A DNA stretch of 64,000 nucleotides from Streptomyces wedmorensis (GTDB lineage: Bacteria > Actinomycetota > Actinomycetes > Streptomycetales > Streptomycetaceae): the NCBI RefSeq assembly GCF_000716445.1, contig NZ_JNWK01000019.1, forward strand, positions 1-64,000. The letters are read 5' to 3'. The position numbers and the translations under genes are program-made. How positions within the stretch are numbered: the stretch's first letter is position 1; every line of letters starts with the position of its first letter. The notes under the pieces were generated by a model that was not told the DNA's origin, did no database searches, and was given only the letters and a program-made list of their open reading frames with translations. This document shows, one piece after another, positions 24,913 to 34,030 of this stretch.

Positions 24913-25338
24913 TCCGACGCCATCGTCCCCGCCCTCCTCGACACCCTGCTCCTGTACCTGCTCCGCACCTGGTGGCTCACCGAGCGCGCCGACCGGTCCA
25001 CCGGCTGGTCCGCCGCGCTCGGAGACCCGGCGGTGGCGCGCGCCCTCCGCGCCCTCCACGACGACCCGGCGAGAGCGTGGACGGTCGAGGAGCTCGGCGC
25101 CCTCAGCGGCCTCTCCCGCGCCCCCTTCGCCCGCCGGTTCACCACCCTCGTGGGCCGCGCACCCCTCGCCTACCTCACGTGGTGGCGCATGACCACGGCC
25201 GGCCGGCTCCTGCGCTCCGCCGACGTCCCGCTCCGCGTCGTGGCCCAACGCTCCGGGTACTCATCGGAGTTCGCCTTCGCCAAGGCCTTCAAGCGCGAGT
25301 ACGGCATGGCACCGGGGCGGTACCGCGAGGGGGCGTGA
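24913..25338 (+). pseudogene. N-terminally truncated AraC-family regulator
   Basis: From GTG 25033 a 101-residue protein carries the complete AraC double helix-turn-helix (WTVEELGALSGLSRAPFARRF, RVVAQRSGYSSEFAFAKAF). In the same frame, homology continues upstream without a start codon: SDAIVPALLDTLLLYLLRTWW resembles the end of the cupin_6 effector domain that normally precedes this domain by ~170 residues. That domain is missing, because the preceding DNA is the end of the KGSADH gene. A deletion seems to have removed the 5' half of a full-length regulator. The remnant might still be translated from 25033 as a DNA-binding fragment. Confidence 0.6.
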
Positions 25339-25344
25339 GCCCGC

Positions 25345-26739
25345 TCAGGCCCGGCGGCCCGGCAGGCGCAGCGAGGCCAGGGTCGTCAGGGCCAGCAGGC
25401 CGGCGCTGACGAGGAGGCCGGTGCGCAGGGCCGTCGTCAGGTCCTGTGCCGCGAGCGAGCCGAAGACGGCGATGGCGAGGCCGCCCGCCGTCTGGCGGAT
25501 CGCGTTCAGGAGTCCCGCCGCCGTGCCCGCCCGCTCCGCCGGGACGGCCTCCATCATCGAGGCGATCAGCGGAGGCAGGGAGAAGCCCGCGCCGAGCGCC
25601 AGCGGCACGAGCAGCAGGGCCTGGGCCGCCCGGGAGGAATCCGCGTCCACGGTGAGCAGGCCGAGCAGGCCGGCCACCGCGACGACCTGCCCCACCACGA
25701 TCGGCACCTTCGCCCCGTACCGCGCCGCCGCCTTCGCCGAGAGGACGTTCACCCCGGCCAGGAGTCCCGTCATGGGCAGGAACATCAGCCCCGCGCCGAG
25801 CGCCGACAGGCCCAGGACCTGCTGGAAGAAGAGGCTGAAGACGAAGACCATGCCGTAGAAGGCCACGCTGTTCGCCGCGCCCGCCGTCACCGCCACCGCC
25901 ACCGTCGTGTTCCGGAAGAGCCCGAGCGGGACCATCGGGTGCCGCCGCCGGGACTCGATCAGGAGGAACGCGGCGAAGGAGACCGCCGCGACCCCCAGCG
26001 CCCACCGGCCCTCCGTGCCGCCCTCGATGGCGGCGAACGTCAGGCCGCCGAGCGCCGCCACCGCCGTCAGCTGCCCCGGCAGGTCGAGCGGCGCCGGCCG
26101 GCGCTCCGAGCGGACCACCCGGGTCAGCAGGACGAGGGCGACGAGCCCGAGGGGGAGGTTGATGAAGAAGATGCCGCGCCAGCTCCAGGCCGTGGTCAAC
26201 GCCCCTCCCGCCACCGGTCCGAGCGCCACCGCGACCGTGCCGCCGGCCGCCCACAGCGACACCGCGCGGGCCCGCCGCCCCGGATCGCCGTACGCCTCCC
26301 GCACGAGGGCCAGCGAGGCGGGCAGCATCACGGCCGCCGCCGCGCCCTGCACCGTACGGGCCGCGAGCAGCGCGGGAAGGCCGGGGGCGACGCCGCAGGC
26401 GGCCGAGGCGAGGGTGAAGACGACGGCCCCGGCACCGTAGGCCCGGCTCGCCCCGACCCGGTCGGCGAGCGCCCCGCTGGAGAGCAGCAGCGCGGCGAAG
26501 GCCAGCGTGTACGAGTCGACCACCCACTGGAGGCCGGACATCCCGGCCCGCAGGTCGGCGCCGATCGCGGGCAGCGCCACGTTGACGACCGAGGTGTCGA
26601 GGGTGATGAGGGCGAAACCCAGCATCGCGGCGGCCAGGGCGGGGCCGGGGGAGCGTTCGGCGGCGGGGCCGGGGGAGCGTTCGGCGGCGGGTCCGGGGTG
26701 ACGGAGAACAGCGGCTTCGGTACGGACTGTCGAGGACAT
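25345..26739 (-). CDS. DHA2-type MFS drug exporter
   Basis: 464 residues with about 14 membrane helices, of the EmrB/QacA class. Motifs seen are LDTSVVNVALPAIG in helix 1, LSSGALADRVGASRAYG in loop 2-3, and the exporter motif C region (LGPVAGGALTTAWSWRGIFFINLPLG). It should export a hydrophobic compound with protons. ATG 26739 has only a GGGGG run as ribosome binding site. A 24-bp tandem repeat near the 5' end adds a duplicated PAAERSPG segment to the cytoplasmic N-terminus. It is divergent from a GlxA-type AraC regulator that is the likely local controller. Confidence 0.87.
   Translation of the reverse strand: MSSTVRTEAAVLRHPGPAAERSPGPAAERSPGPALAAAMLGFALITLDTSVVNVALPAIGADLRAGMSGLQWVVDSYTLAFAALLLSSGALADRVGASRAYGAGAVVFTLASAACGVAPGLPALLAARTVQGAAAAVMLPASLALVREAYGDPGRRARAVSLWAAGGTVAVALGPVAGGALTTAWSWRGIFFINLPLGLVALVLLTRVVRSERRPAPLDLPGQLTAVAALGGLTFAAIEGGTEGRWALGVAAVSFAAFLLIESRRRHPMVPLGLFRNTTVAVAVTAGAANSVAFYGMVFVFSLFFQQVLGLSALGAGLMFLPMTGLLAGVNVLSAKAAARYGAKVPIVVGQVVAVAGLLGLLTVDADSSRAAQALLLVPLALGAGFSLPPLIASMMEAVPAERAGTAAGLLNAIRQTAGGLAIAVFGSLAAQDLTTALRTGLLVSAGLLALTTLASLRLPGRRA
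26641..26698. repeat. 24-bp tandem repeat in exporter N-terminus
   Basis: Two identical 24-bp units at 26641-26664 and 26665-26688, and a third partial one to 26698. They encode the repeated PAAERSPG octapeptide before the first membrane helix of the DHA2 exporter. In-frame copy-number change is possible without harm to the transporter core. Confidence 0.85.
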
Positions 26740-26809
26740 GCCCCCAGCTTCGTGAGCGGCGGGGACGTACAGTAGTGGCCCGAATGCCATATGCCCGGAG
26801 GTTCTGGCC

Positions 26810-27796
26810 ATGCCCGGCGAGTCCCGCCCCCAAGGGGTCCGGCGGGTCGCCGTGATCGCCGTCCCGCCCGTCTCGATGTTCAACCTGGCCATCCCCGAGA
26901 TGCTGTTCGGCAAGGTCGAGATCGACGGCCGGCCCGGCTACGAGACCGTCATCTGCGCCCCCGACCCCGGGCCCGTCACCACCACCGGCGGCCTCGACCT
27001 GGTCGTGCCGCACGGCCTGGACGCCGTCGCCGCCGCCGACACCGTCGTCCTCGCCGGCAGCGGCTCCTCCACGGACACCGACCCGCGCATCCTGGACGCG
27101 CTGCGCGGCGCCGCCGCCGACGGCAAGCGGATCGCGTCCATCTGCACCGGCGCCTTCGCGCTCGCCGAGGCCGGACTGCTCGACGGCCGGGCGGCGACGA
27201 CGTACTGGGCGTACCGGCAGCGACTCGCCGAGCGGCACCCGTCCGTCGACCTCCAGGACGACGTCCTGTTCGTCCAGGACGGGCCCGTCCTGACGTCCTC
27301 CGGATACGCGGCGGGCATCGACCTCTGCCTGCACGTCATCCGCACCGACCACGGTGCCGCCGTCGCCAACACCGTCGCCCGGCTCGCCCTCGTCGCGCCT
27401 GTACGGCCCGGCGGCCAGACCCAGTTCACCCAGACCCCGCTGCCGCCCGAGCGAGGGGTCTCCTTCGCCGACACGCGCGCGTGGGCGATGGCGCACCTCG
27501 ACGAACCGCTCGGCCTCGCCGACCTGGCCCGGCACGCCGGGGTCTCCGTCCGCACCCTCTCCCGCCGCTTCCATGCCGAGACCGGCGTCAGCCCGCTCCA
27601 GTGGCTGCTGCACCAGCGCGTCGAGCGGGCGAAGGAGCTCCTGGAGACCACCCCGCTCGCCATGGACCAGGTGGCCCGCGCCAGCGGTCTCGGCACGGCC
27701 GACTCGCTGCGCGGGCACCTGACCCGCCGCACCGGCCTCACCCCGAGCGCCTACCGCGCCTCGTTCAACCGCCTGACGGCCGCTGCGACCGTCTGA
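26810..27796 (+). CDS. GlxA-family regulator (DJ-1/PfpI domain plus AraC HTH)
   Basis: 328 residues. The first ~190 form a DJ-1/PfpI-like domain, with the nucleophile-elbow Cys in SICTGAFALAEAGLLDGRAATTYW. The AraC-type double helix-turn-helix follows (LADLARHAGVSVRTLSRRF, MDQVARASGLGTADSLRGHL). Such proteins regulate catabolic or efflux genes; the DJ-1 domain usually binds ligand without catalysis. ATG 26810 has GGAGG eight bases upstream. The gene faces the DHA2 exporter across a 70-bp region, which suggests that it controls that exporter. Confidence 0.87.
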   Translation: MPGESRPQGVRRVAVIAVPPVSMFNLAIPEMLFGKVEIDGRPGYETVICAPDPGPVTTTGGLDLVVPHGLDAVAAADTVVLAGSGSSTDTDPRILDALRGAAADGKRIASICTGAFALAEAGLLDGRAATTYWAYRQRLAERHPSVDLQDDVLFVQDGPVLTSSGYAAGIDLCLHVIRTDHGAAVANTVARLALVAPVRPGGQTQFTQTPLPPERGVSFADTRAWAMAHLDEPLGLADLARHAGVSVRTLSRRFHAETGVSPLQWLLHQRVERAKELLETTPLAMDQVARASGLGTADSLRGHLTRRTGLTPSAYRASFNRLTAAATV

Positions 27797-27915
27797 CGGG
27801 TTCGCCGCCGCCTCGTGCTCCGGCTCACATCGGGGCCGGAAGCGGAATGAGGCAGTACGGGCGATGCGTTCGACCGTACGGAAGACCCCATCGGCAACCC
27901 CCGGAGAGAAGTCAC

Positions 27916-28623
27916 ATGCGCGTCGAGATCTGGAGCGACATCGCCTGCCCCTGGTGCTACATCGGCAAGGCCCGCTTCGAGAAGGGGCTCGCGGCCTTCG
28001 CCCACCGCGACGACGTCGAGGTCGTGCACCGCTCCTTCGAGCTCGACCCGAACCGCGCCAAGGGCGACACCGGGCCCGTCCTCGCCATGCTGGCGAAGAA
28101 GTACGGCCGCACCCTCGACGAGGCCCGCGCCATGGAGGCGCACGTCGCCTCGAACGCGCACTCCGAGGGCCTCGGCTACCGCACCGAGGGCCGCGACCAC
28201 GGCAACACCTTCGACATCCACCGGCTGCTGCACCTCGCCAAGGAGCGCGGCCGCCAGAGCGAGCTCCTCGACCTCGCCTACCGGGCCAACTTCGCCGAGG
28301 AGCGCTCCGTCTTCGACGCCGAGACCCTGGTGGCGCTCGGCGTCGAGGCCGGTCTCGACGAGACCGAGGTGCGGGCCGTCCTCGCCGACGAGACCGCGTA
28401 CGCCGCGGCCGTACGGGAGGACGAGCGCGAGGCCGCCGAACTCGGCGCCAACGGCGTGCCGTTCTTCGTCCTCGACCGCCGCTACGGCGTCTCCGGCGGC
28501 CAGCCCGCCGAGGTCTTCACCCAGGCGCTCGAACAGGCCTGGCAGGGCCGCGCGCTCCAGCCGGTCGGCTCCGACGCGGAGGTCTGCGGCCCGGACGGCG
28601 CCTGCGAGGTTCCGCAGGCCTGA
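27916..28623 (+). CDS. FrnE-like DsbA-family oxidoreductase
   Basis: 235 residues with the DsbA fold inserted in a thioredoxin domain. The redox motif CPWC is at 11-14 (DIACPWCYIGKARFEKGL). GNTFDIHRLLHLAKERG and the cis-Pro loop GVPFFVLDRRYGVSGGQP are typical of the FrnE/2-hydroxychromene isomerase-like branch. No signal peptide is present, so it acts in the cytoplasm, where relatives act as disulfide isomerases in oxidative stress or in polyketide maturation. ATG 27916 has GGAGAGAA upstream. It follows the GlxA-type regulator but with its own 119-bp leader region. Confidence 0.87.
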   Translation: MRVEIWSDIACPWCYIGKARFEKGLAAFAHRDDVEVVHRSFELDPNRAKGDTGPVLAMLAKKYGRTLDEARAMEAHVASNAHSEGLGYRTEGRDHGNTFDIHRLLHLAKERGRQSELLDLAYRANFAEERSVFDAETLVALGVEAGLDETEVRAVLADETAYAAAVREDEREAAELGANGVPFFVLDRRYGVSGGQPAEVFTQALEQAWQGRALQPVGSDAEVCGPDGACEVPQA

Positions 28624-28727
28624 CCGCCTGACCTGCACGTTCCGACCTGCACGGATAAGCGCGGCTTGGGTCTCCCCACGGTCGAAACGTCATTGACGGG
28701 TGATCGTGGGGAACCCAGGGTGGGTGC

Positions 28728-29786
28728 ATGGATTCCCTTGACCAGCCGCTCGGCGGCGCCGAGTTCGCGCCCAAGAAGACCTACCTGAACACCTCCGCCT
28801 GCGGTCTGCTGCCGCGCCGGACCATCGAGGCCGTCACGCTGCTCGCCGAGGAGACCGCCGACGGCCGCCCCGACGGCGCCGGCAGCTTCGACGTCGTCGA
28901 CGAGGCCCGGGCCGCGTACGCCCGGATCGCCCACGTCCCCCGCGAGCGCGTGGCCGTCGGCAGCTCGGTCGCCGTGCACTGCGGGATGATCGCCCAGTCG
29001 ATGCCCTCGGGTGCGGAGATCCTCTTCCCCGAAGGCGACTTCTCCTCGCTCATCACCCCGTTCACGATCCGCGGCGACCTCAAGACCCGGTTCGTGCCGC
29101 TGGAACGGCTCGCCGAGTCCGTCCGCCCCGAGACCGCGCTCGTCGCGTTCTCCGCCGTGCAGTCGGCGGACGGCCGGACGGCCGACTTCGCGGCGGTACG
29201 GGAGGCGGCGGCCGCCCACGGTGCCCGCACGCTCCTCGACGCCACCCAGTCCGCAGGCTGGCTTCCGCTGCACGCGGGGGAGTGGGACTACACGGTCGCC
29301 GGCGGCTACAAGTACCTGCTCTGCCCGCGCGGCGCGTCCTTCCTCACCGTCACCGAGGAGGCGCAGGACTCGCTCCTCGCGATCCACGCCAACTGGGTCA
29401 CGGGCGAGGAGCTGTGGGTGAACAGCTACGGCCCGGTCCGCGAACCGGCCCGCTCCGCACGCCGTTTCGACGAGCCCGCGGCCTTCCTCTCGTACCACGG
29501 GGCGGCCCGCTCGCTCGCCCTCCTGGAGGAGATCGGCATCGAGCGGATCGAGGCCCACGACAAGGGGCTCGCGGCCCGCTTCCGCTCCGGACTCCTCGCC
29601 CTCGGCCACGCGCCGGTCATGGACGACTCGACGGTCGTCGCGATCCCCGGCCTCGGCGACCGGGCGGACGCGCTGCGGGAGGCCGGCATCCTGCTCTCGG
29701 CCCGCGCGGGCAACCTCCGCGCCTCCTTCCACCTGTACAACACGACGGCGGACGTCGACCGCGCCCTGGACGTCCTCGCAGGCTGA
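28728..29786 (+). CDS. PLP-dependent aminotransferase class V-fold enzyme
   Basis: 352 residues. PLP-binding features are Asp171 in LLDATQSAGWLPL and the Schiff-base Lys195 in VAGGYKYLLCPRG. The start YLNTSACGLLPRRTIEAV is typical of class-V enzymes of the cysteine desulfurase/isopenicillin epimerase type. It lacks the desulfurase active-site Cys loop, so a transaminase, epimerase or lyase role is more likely; the substrate is not known. ATG 28728 has AGGGTGGG upstream. It is a single gene, followed by a short 8-bp satellite repeat. Confidence 0.8.
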   Translation: MDSLDQPLGGAEFAPKKTYLNTSACGLLPRRTIEAVTLLAEETADGRPDGAGSFDVVDEARAAYARIAHVPRERVAVGSSVAVHCGMIAQSMPSGAEILFPEGDFSSLITPFTIRGDLKTRFVPLERLAESVRPETALVAFSAVQSADGRTADFAAVREAAAAHGARTLLDATQSAGWLPLHAGEWDYTVAGGYKYLLCPRGASFLTVTEEAQDSLLAIHANWVTGEELWVNSYGPVREPARSARRFDEPAAFLSYHGAARSLALLEEIGIERIEAHDKGLAARFRSGLLALGHAPVMDDSTVVAIPGLGDRADALREAGILLSARAGNLRASFHLYNTTADVDRALDVLAG

Positions 29787-29824
29787 CCCGCCGACCCGCC
29801 GACCCGCCGACCCGCCGACCCGCA
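29785..29824. repeat. 8-bp satellite repeat (GACCCGCC)
   Basis: Four perfect and one partial copy of GACCCGCC begin at the stop codon of the aminotransferase gene. The array lies in the convergent gap before the MarR gene end. It is a simple tandem repeat with no obvious hairpin potential. Confidence 0.8.
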
Positions 29825-29858
29825 CCGGCCCGTCAGGCCGCGCCCGGCGGGGCGGGGT

Positions 29859-30383
29859 TCAGCAGGCCGCGCCCGGCGGGGGCGGGCAGGCGCCCTCGTC
29901 GCCGGCCTCCTCGGCCAGGTTCTCGGCGAGGACGCCGAGCAGGCGGGCGAGCTCCGCCCGGTCGGCCTCGCCGAGGCCGGCCAGGGTGGCCGTCTCCAGA
30001 TCCGACCAGGCGCCCTCGACGCCGAGGCGCAGCGCCTGTCCCTTCTCCGTCGTCTCGACCAGGACCGCGCGCCGGTCGACCGGGTCCGGGCGGCGCTGCA
30101 CGTACCCGCACTGCTCCATGCGCTGGAGCATCTTGGTCACGGTCGAGGGGTCCAGGCCGAGGGACTGGATCAGCTCCGACTGCCGGACCGCGCCGCAGTC
30201 CCACAGCCGCATCATCATCAGCTCCTGGCCCGGATAGAGACCGAGGTCCCGCAGCCTGCGCCCCATGGCGATCCGGTGCATCCGCGCCACGCGCGCGAGG
30301 GCGTGGCTGACGGGTCCACCGCGCGCGGCGGTCGGCAGCGGACCGCCCGCGGGGGCGGTACAGACGGGGTCGTTTCCTGGCAT
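29859..30383 (-). CDS. MarR-family transcriptional regulator
   Basis: 174 residues of winged-helix MarR type: RLRDLGLYPGQELMMMRLWDCGAVRQSELIQSLGLDPSTVTK with RMEQCGYVQRRPDPVDRRAVLVETTEKG as recognition helix and wing. A Cys in LWDCGA and another in MEQCGY could serve redox sensing, and the C-terminal GACPPPPGAAC adds two more. ATG 30383 has GAGGAG upstream. It diverges from the old yellow enzyme gene, and TGGTCGGCCAA/TTGGCCGACCA boxes lie between them. The regulator probably represses both genes and is released by electrophiles. Confidence 0.87.
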   Translation of the reverse strand: MPGNDPVCTAPAGGPLPTAARGGPVSHALARVARMHRIAMGRRLRDLGLYPGQELMMMRLWDCGAVRQSELIQSLGLDPSTVTKMLQRMEQCGYVQRRPDPVDRRAVLVETTEKGQALRLGVEGAWSDLETATLAGLGEADRAELARLLGVLAENLAEEAGDEGACPPPPGAAC

Positions 30384-30420
30384 CGAAGCTCCTCGGGAAG
30401 GTTCTCCCACAAGATTACCT

Positions 30421-30474
30421 TGGTCGGCCAATGAATGGGTTACAGTGACAACGGCCCAATTAGTTGGCCGACCA
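30421..30474. promoter_or_regulatory. Inverted MarR operator pair
   Basis: TGGTCGGCCAA (30421-30431) and its exact complement TTGGCCGACCA (30464-30474) flank 32 bp in the divergent promoter region of the marR-type and ene-reductase genes. Each half is itself nearly palindromic, as MarR sites are. The left copy lies 38 bp before the regulator start and the right copy 25 bp before the reductase start, so one repressor could control both directions. Confidence 0.65.
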
Positions 30475-30498
30475 CATATTTGATGTGAGGGAACCGCC

Positions 30499-31578
30499 AT
30501 GCCTACTGCCTTCGACTCCGTCGACCTCGCCGGAACCCGGCTCGCCAACCGCATCGCCATGGCCCCCATGACCCGCAGCCGGGCCGACGCCGAGCTCCGC
30601 ACCCCCACCGCGACCGTCGCCGAGTACTACGCCCAGCGCGCCTCCGCGGGCCTCATCATCACCGAGGGCGTCCAGCCCGTAGCCGAAGGCCAGGGCTACC
30701 CCTTCACCCCCGGCCTCCACAGCCGCGAGCAGATCGCCGCCTGGCGCCGGGTCACCGACGCCGTCCACGAGCGCGGCGGCCGCATCTTCGCCCAGCTGAT
30801 GCACTCCGGCCGCATCGGCCATCCCGACCTCCTCGACGGCGACCTCCACCCCGTCGGCCCCTCCGCCGTCGCCGCCGCCGGACAGGTCTTCACCCCCGAG
30901 GGCCCCAAGGACTTCGTCACCCCGCGCGCCCTCACCGGCGACCAGGTGCACGAGGCCGTCGCCGGCTTCGCGAACGCCGCGCGCAACGCCGTCGAGGCCG
31001 GCTTCGACGGCGTCGAGATCCACGGCGCCAACGGCTACCTGATCCAGCAGTTCCTCGCGAGCGGCTCCAACCACCGCACCGACGAGTGGGGCGGCTCCGT
31101 CGAGAACCGCGTCCGCTTCGCCGTCGAGGTCGTCAAGGCCGTCGCCGCCGAGATCGGCCCCGAGCGCACCGGTCTGCGCATCTCCCCGGCCAACACGTAC
31201 AACGACATCAGCGAGACCGACACCGAAGAGCTCTACACCGCCCTGCTCACCGCCATCGAGCCTGTCGGCATCGCCTACCTCCACGTCCTGGAGACCGCCC
31301 CCGAGCGGCGCCCGCTCGTCCTCGACCTGCGCAAGAGGTTCGCCGGCACCTTCATCCTCAACCCGGCCACCGAAGAGGAGACCGACGCCGCGTCCCTCGC
31401 CCTGATCGAGGACGGCACCACCGACCTCGTCGCCTTCGGCCGGCTCTTCATCGCCAACCCCGACCTGCCCGCCCGCCTGCGGACCGACGGCCCCTACAAC
31501 GAGCTGGACGCCACCACCATGTACGGCGGCGACGAGCGCGGCTACATCGACTACCCCGCCCTGGAGCCGGTCAGCTGA
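30499..31578 (+). CDS. Old yellow enzyme-type alkene reductase
   Basis: 359 residues, FMN-dependent TIM barrel of the NemA/OYE family. [15 protein letters not shown] forms the FMN loop, [34 protein letters not shown] is the signature with the substrate-binding His-Asn pair, and [17 protein letters not shown] contacts the phosphate. It reduces activated C=C bonds of enones, quinones or nitro-compounds with NAD(P)H. ATG 30499 follows a GAGGG. Control by the divergent MarR regulator fits an electrophile-response unit. A large hairpin terminator follows. Confidence 0.9.
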   Translation: MPTAFDSVDLAGTRLANRIAMAPMTRSRADAELRTPTATVAEYYAQRASAGLIITEGVQPVAEGQGYPFTPGLHSREQIAAWRRVTDAVHERGGRIFAQLMHSGRIGHPDLLDGDLHPVGPSAVAAAGQVFTPEGPKDFVTPRALTGDQVHEAVAGFANAARNAVEAGFDGVEIHGANGYLIQQFLASGSNHRTDEWGGSVENRVRFAVEVVKAVAAEIGPERTGLRISPANTYNDISETDTEELYTALLTAIEPVGIAYLHVLETAPERRPLVLDLRKRFAGTFILNPATEEETDAASLALIEDGTTDLVAFGRLFIANPDLPARLRTDGPYNELDATTMYGGDERGYIDYPALEPVS

Positions 31579-31606
31579 GCCACGGCCACGGCCACGGCCA
31601 CGACCC

Positions 31607-31662
31607 CGGGTACGCGGAGGGGGCGGCGTCCGGCACCGGACCCCGCCCCCTCCGCGTACCCG
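31607..31662. terminator. Bidirectional hairpin terminator
   Basis: A perfect 20-bp stem (31607-31626 with 31643-31662), whose 16-base loop contains a nested GTCCGG/CCGGAC hairpin. It lies between the convergent alkene reductase and aminotransferase genes. A doubled GTGACCGGGTCAC palindrome follows at about 31662-31687. No U-tract is present, as is usual in Streptomyces. Confidence 0.8.
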
Positions 31663-31695
31663 TGACCGGGTCACCCGTGACCGGGTCACCCGTGA

Positions 31696-32805
31696 CTACC
31701 GCCCCCAGGCCTCCGTCGCCGCCCGCAGCGCACCCTCCAGGTCCACCGGCCGGCCCAGCTCGCCGAGCGCCGCGCCCAGTGCCGCCAGCGAGGACTGCAC
31801 CGCGCCCGGGGCCGCGTCCACGCCGTAGTGGTTCACCCGGACCATCTCCTTCGCCAGCGCTCCGCCGCCCGCGATCAGCGGCAGCGACGGATCGGCGGCA
31901 AGGGCCTTCGCCACCAGCTCCGAGGCGTCCACACCCGCCGGCGCGCGCAGCGTCGTCGCCACCGGAGCCGCGTCCCGGGCCTCGTACACATAGGGCTCGA
32001 GACCCCCGCCGAGCGCCGAAGCGCCCGCCCGGGTCGCCGCCGCGGCCGAGGCGTGCCGCGCCATCAGCGCGTCCAGGCCCTCCGTCTCGATCCGCTCCAG
32101 GCAGGCCTCCAGGGCCAGCATCTCCAGCTGCGCCGGCGCGTGGAGCAGCGCCTTGCGGCCGCCGTCGATCCACCGCTCCTTCCAGTCCAGGAGGGAGAGG
32201 TACGAGCGGCGCGGGGCCGCCGGGTTGGCGGCGAACCGCTCCCAGGCCCGCGCGCTCACCGACACCGCGGACACGCCCGCGGGCCCGCCCATCGCCTTCT
32301 GCGCGCCGATGATGCACATGTCCACGCCCCACGCGTCCGGCAGCACCGGCTCCGCGCCGATCGACGCCACCGCGTCCAGGTAGAACAGCGCGCCGTGCGC
32401 CCGCACGACCTCGCCGATCTCCGCCACCGGGTTGGTGTTCCCGGTCGCCGCCTCCGCGTGCACGAGCGACACGAAGTCGATCTCCGGGTGCTCGGCGAAC
32501 GCCTGCTCCACCTGAGCCGCCGTCACCGCCGTGTGGAACGGCACCTCCAGGTCCACCACGGTCGCCCCGCAGTCCCGCAGCCAGTTGCCGAAGGTCTGCC
32601 CGTACGGACCGGTGACGATGTTCAGCGCGGTCGAACCGGCCCGCGCCCCGCTGCGGATGCACCCCTCCAGGGGCAGCAGCGCCTCGCCCTGGGTGATCAC
32701 CACGTCCTGCTCCGTGGAGAGCAGCGCGGCCACCCGCCGCTCGATCGACGCGAAGTGCGCGGCGGTCAGCGGGGCCAGGTCCAGGAGCGGATGTGTCACG
32801 GTCAC
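31696..32805 (-). CDS. Class V aminotransferase (serine/alanine-glyoxylate type)
   Basis: 369 residues. Asp145 (FYLDAVASIGAEP) and the Schiff-base Lys170 (IIGAQKAMGGPAGVS) form the PLP site. TGPYGQTFGNWLRDCGATV resembles the substrate-phosphate loop of alanine-glyoxylate and serine-pyruvate aminotransferases. The exact donor is not determined; 2-aminoethylphosphonate aminotransferase is less likely. The start is GTG 32805 with AAGG upstream. The gene is divergent from the amidohydrolase at 32933 and ends at the terminator shared with the alkene reductase. Confidence 0.83.
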   Translation of the reverse strand: MTVTHPLLDLAPLTAAHFASIERRVAALLSTEQDVVITQGEALLPLEGCIRSGARAGSTALNIVTGPYGQTFGNWLRDCGATVVDLEVPFHTAVTAAQVEQAFAEHPEIDFVSLVHAEAATGNTNPVAEIGEVVRAHGALFYLDAVASIGAEPVLPDAWGVDMCIIGAQKAMGGPAGVSAVSVSARAWERFAANPAAPRRSYLSLLDWKERWIDGGRKALLHAPAQLEMLALEACLERIETEGLDALMARHASAAAATRAGASALGGGLEPYVYEARDAAPVATTLRAPAGVDASELVAKALAADPSLPLIAGGGALAKEMVRVNHYGVDAAPGAVQSSLAALGAALGELGRPVDLEGALRAATEAWGR

Positions 32806-32932
32806 GGCGGTGCCTTCTTCGACTCGGTTCGGTGCGGGTGGAGCTCCGGATCAGCGTACCCAGCGACCCCCGGACGACCCCCGGACCCCGCCTGCCGCCC
32901 TGCCCGGGCGGCCGCCCTCGTACAGTGCAGGC

Positions 32933-34018
32933 ATGAGCGATCACGCGGTGCTGCACGTGAAGGGGCGGGTGCTCGTCGGCCCGGAGGACGTACGCGACGA
33001 ACTGTGGTGCGTCGACGGGCGGATCACCTTCGACCGGCCCGCCGCCGAGGCGGTGACCGTCGAGGGCTGGGTGCTGCCCGGACTCGTCGACGCCCACTGC
33101 CACGTCGGTCTCGACCGGCACGGTCCCGTCGACGACGCCACCAGCGAGAAGCAGGCACTCACCGACCGGGACGCGGGCACCCTGCTGATCCGGGACGCCG
33201 GCTCGCCCTCCGACACCCGCTGGATCGACGACCGCGAGGACCTGCCGAAGGTCATCCGCGCCGGCCGGCACATCGCCCGCACCCGCCGCTACATCCGCAA
33301 CTACGCCCACGAGATCGAGCCCGCCGACCTCGTCGCGTACGTCGGCCGCGAGGCCCGCCGCGGCGACGGCTGGGTCAAGCTCGTCGGCGACTGGATCGAC
33401 CGCGAGGCGGGCGACCTCACCGCCTGCTGGCCCCGCCCGGAGGTCGAGGCGGCCATCGCCGAGGCCCACCGGCTCGGCGCCCGGGTCACCGCCCACTGCT
33501 TCGCCGAGGACTCGCTGCGCGACCTGGTCGAGGCGGGGATCGACTGCGTCGAGCACGCCACCGGACTCACCGAGGACACCATCCCGCTCTTCGCCGAGCG
33601 GGGCGTCGCCATCGTCCCGACCCTGGTCAACATCGCGACCTTCCCGCACCTCGCCGACGGCGGCCAGGGGAAGTTCCCCCGCTGGTCGGCCCACATGCGC
33701 AGGCTGCACGAGCGGCGGTACGACACGGTCCGCGCCGCCTACGACGCCGGCGTCCCCGTCTTCGTGGGCACCGACGCGGGCGGCTCCCTCGCGCACGGCC
33801 TCGTCGCCGAGGAGGTCGAGGAGCTGACCCGGGCCGGCATCCCGCCGATCGACGCGCTCGCGGCCACCGCGTGGCGGGCCAGGGCCTGGCTGGGCCGCCC
33901 GTCCCTGGAGGAGGGCGCCCCGGCCGACCTCGTCGTCTACGGCGAGGATCCGCGCGCGGACGTCCGCGTCCTCGCGGCGCCGCGGCGGATCGTCGTCAAC
34001 GGCCGGGTCGTCGGCTGA
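32933..34018 (+). CDS. Amidohydrolase (imidazolonepropionase/prolidase-like)
   Basis: 361 residues. The amidohydrolase metal sites are visible: HxH in VDAHCHVGLDRHG (His55, His57), the Lys candidate in GWVKLVGDWID, His in VTAHCFAED and CVEHATGL, and Asp in FVGTDAGGSLAHG. It belongs to the group that includes Xaa-Pro-type dipeptidases of the amidohydrolase class and aryldialkylphosphatase-like proteins; substrate unknown. TACAGT at 32921-32926, six bases before ATG 32933, and the lack of a ribosome binding site suggest leaderless translation. It converges with the acetyltransferase gene. Confidence 0.83.
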   Translation: MSDHAVLHVKGRVLVGPEDVRDELWCVDGRITFDRPAAEAVTVEGWVLPGLVDAHCHVGLDRHGPVDDATSEKQALTDRDAGTLLIRDAGSPSDTRWIDDREDLPKVIRAGRHIARTRRYIRNYAHEIEPADLVAYVGREARRGDGWVKLVGDWIDREAGDLTACWPRPEVEAAIAEAHRLGARVTAHCFAEDSLRDLVEAGIDCVEHATGLTEDTIPLFAERGVAIVPTLVNIATFPHLADGGQGKFPRWSAHMRRLHERRYDTVRAAYDAGVPVFVGTDAGGSLAHGLVAEEVEELTRAGIPPIDALAATAWRARAWLGRPSLEEGAPADLVVYGEDPRADVRVLAAPRRIVVNGRVVG

Positions 34019-34030
34019 CCCTCCGGTCCG

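Noticed and set aside
26791..27850. Plus-strand frame reading into the FrnE-like gene as a fusion
   Set aside because: The upstream part is the shadow of the GlxA-type regulator. The FrnE-like gene has its own start with ribosome binding site at 27916.
32810..32932. A small gene between the aminotransferase and the amidohydrolase
   Set aside because: The region is only a divergent promoter; no start with a ribosome binding site or coding bias was seen.
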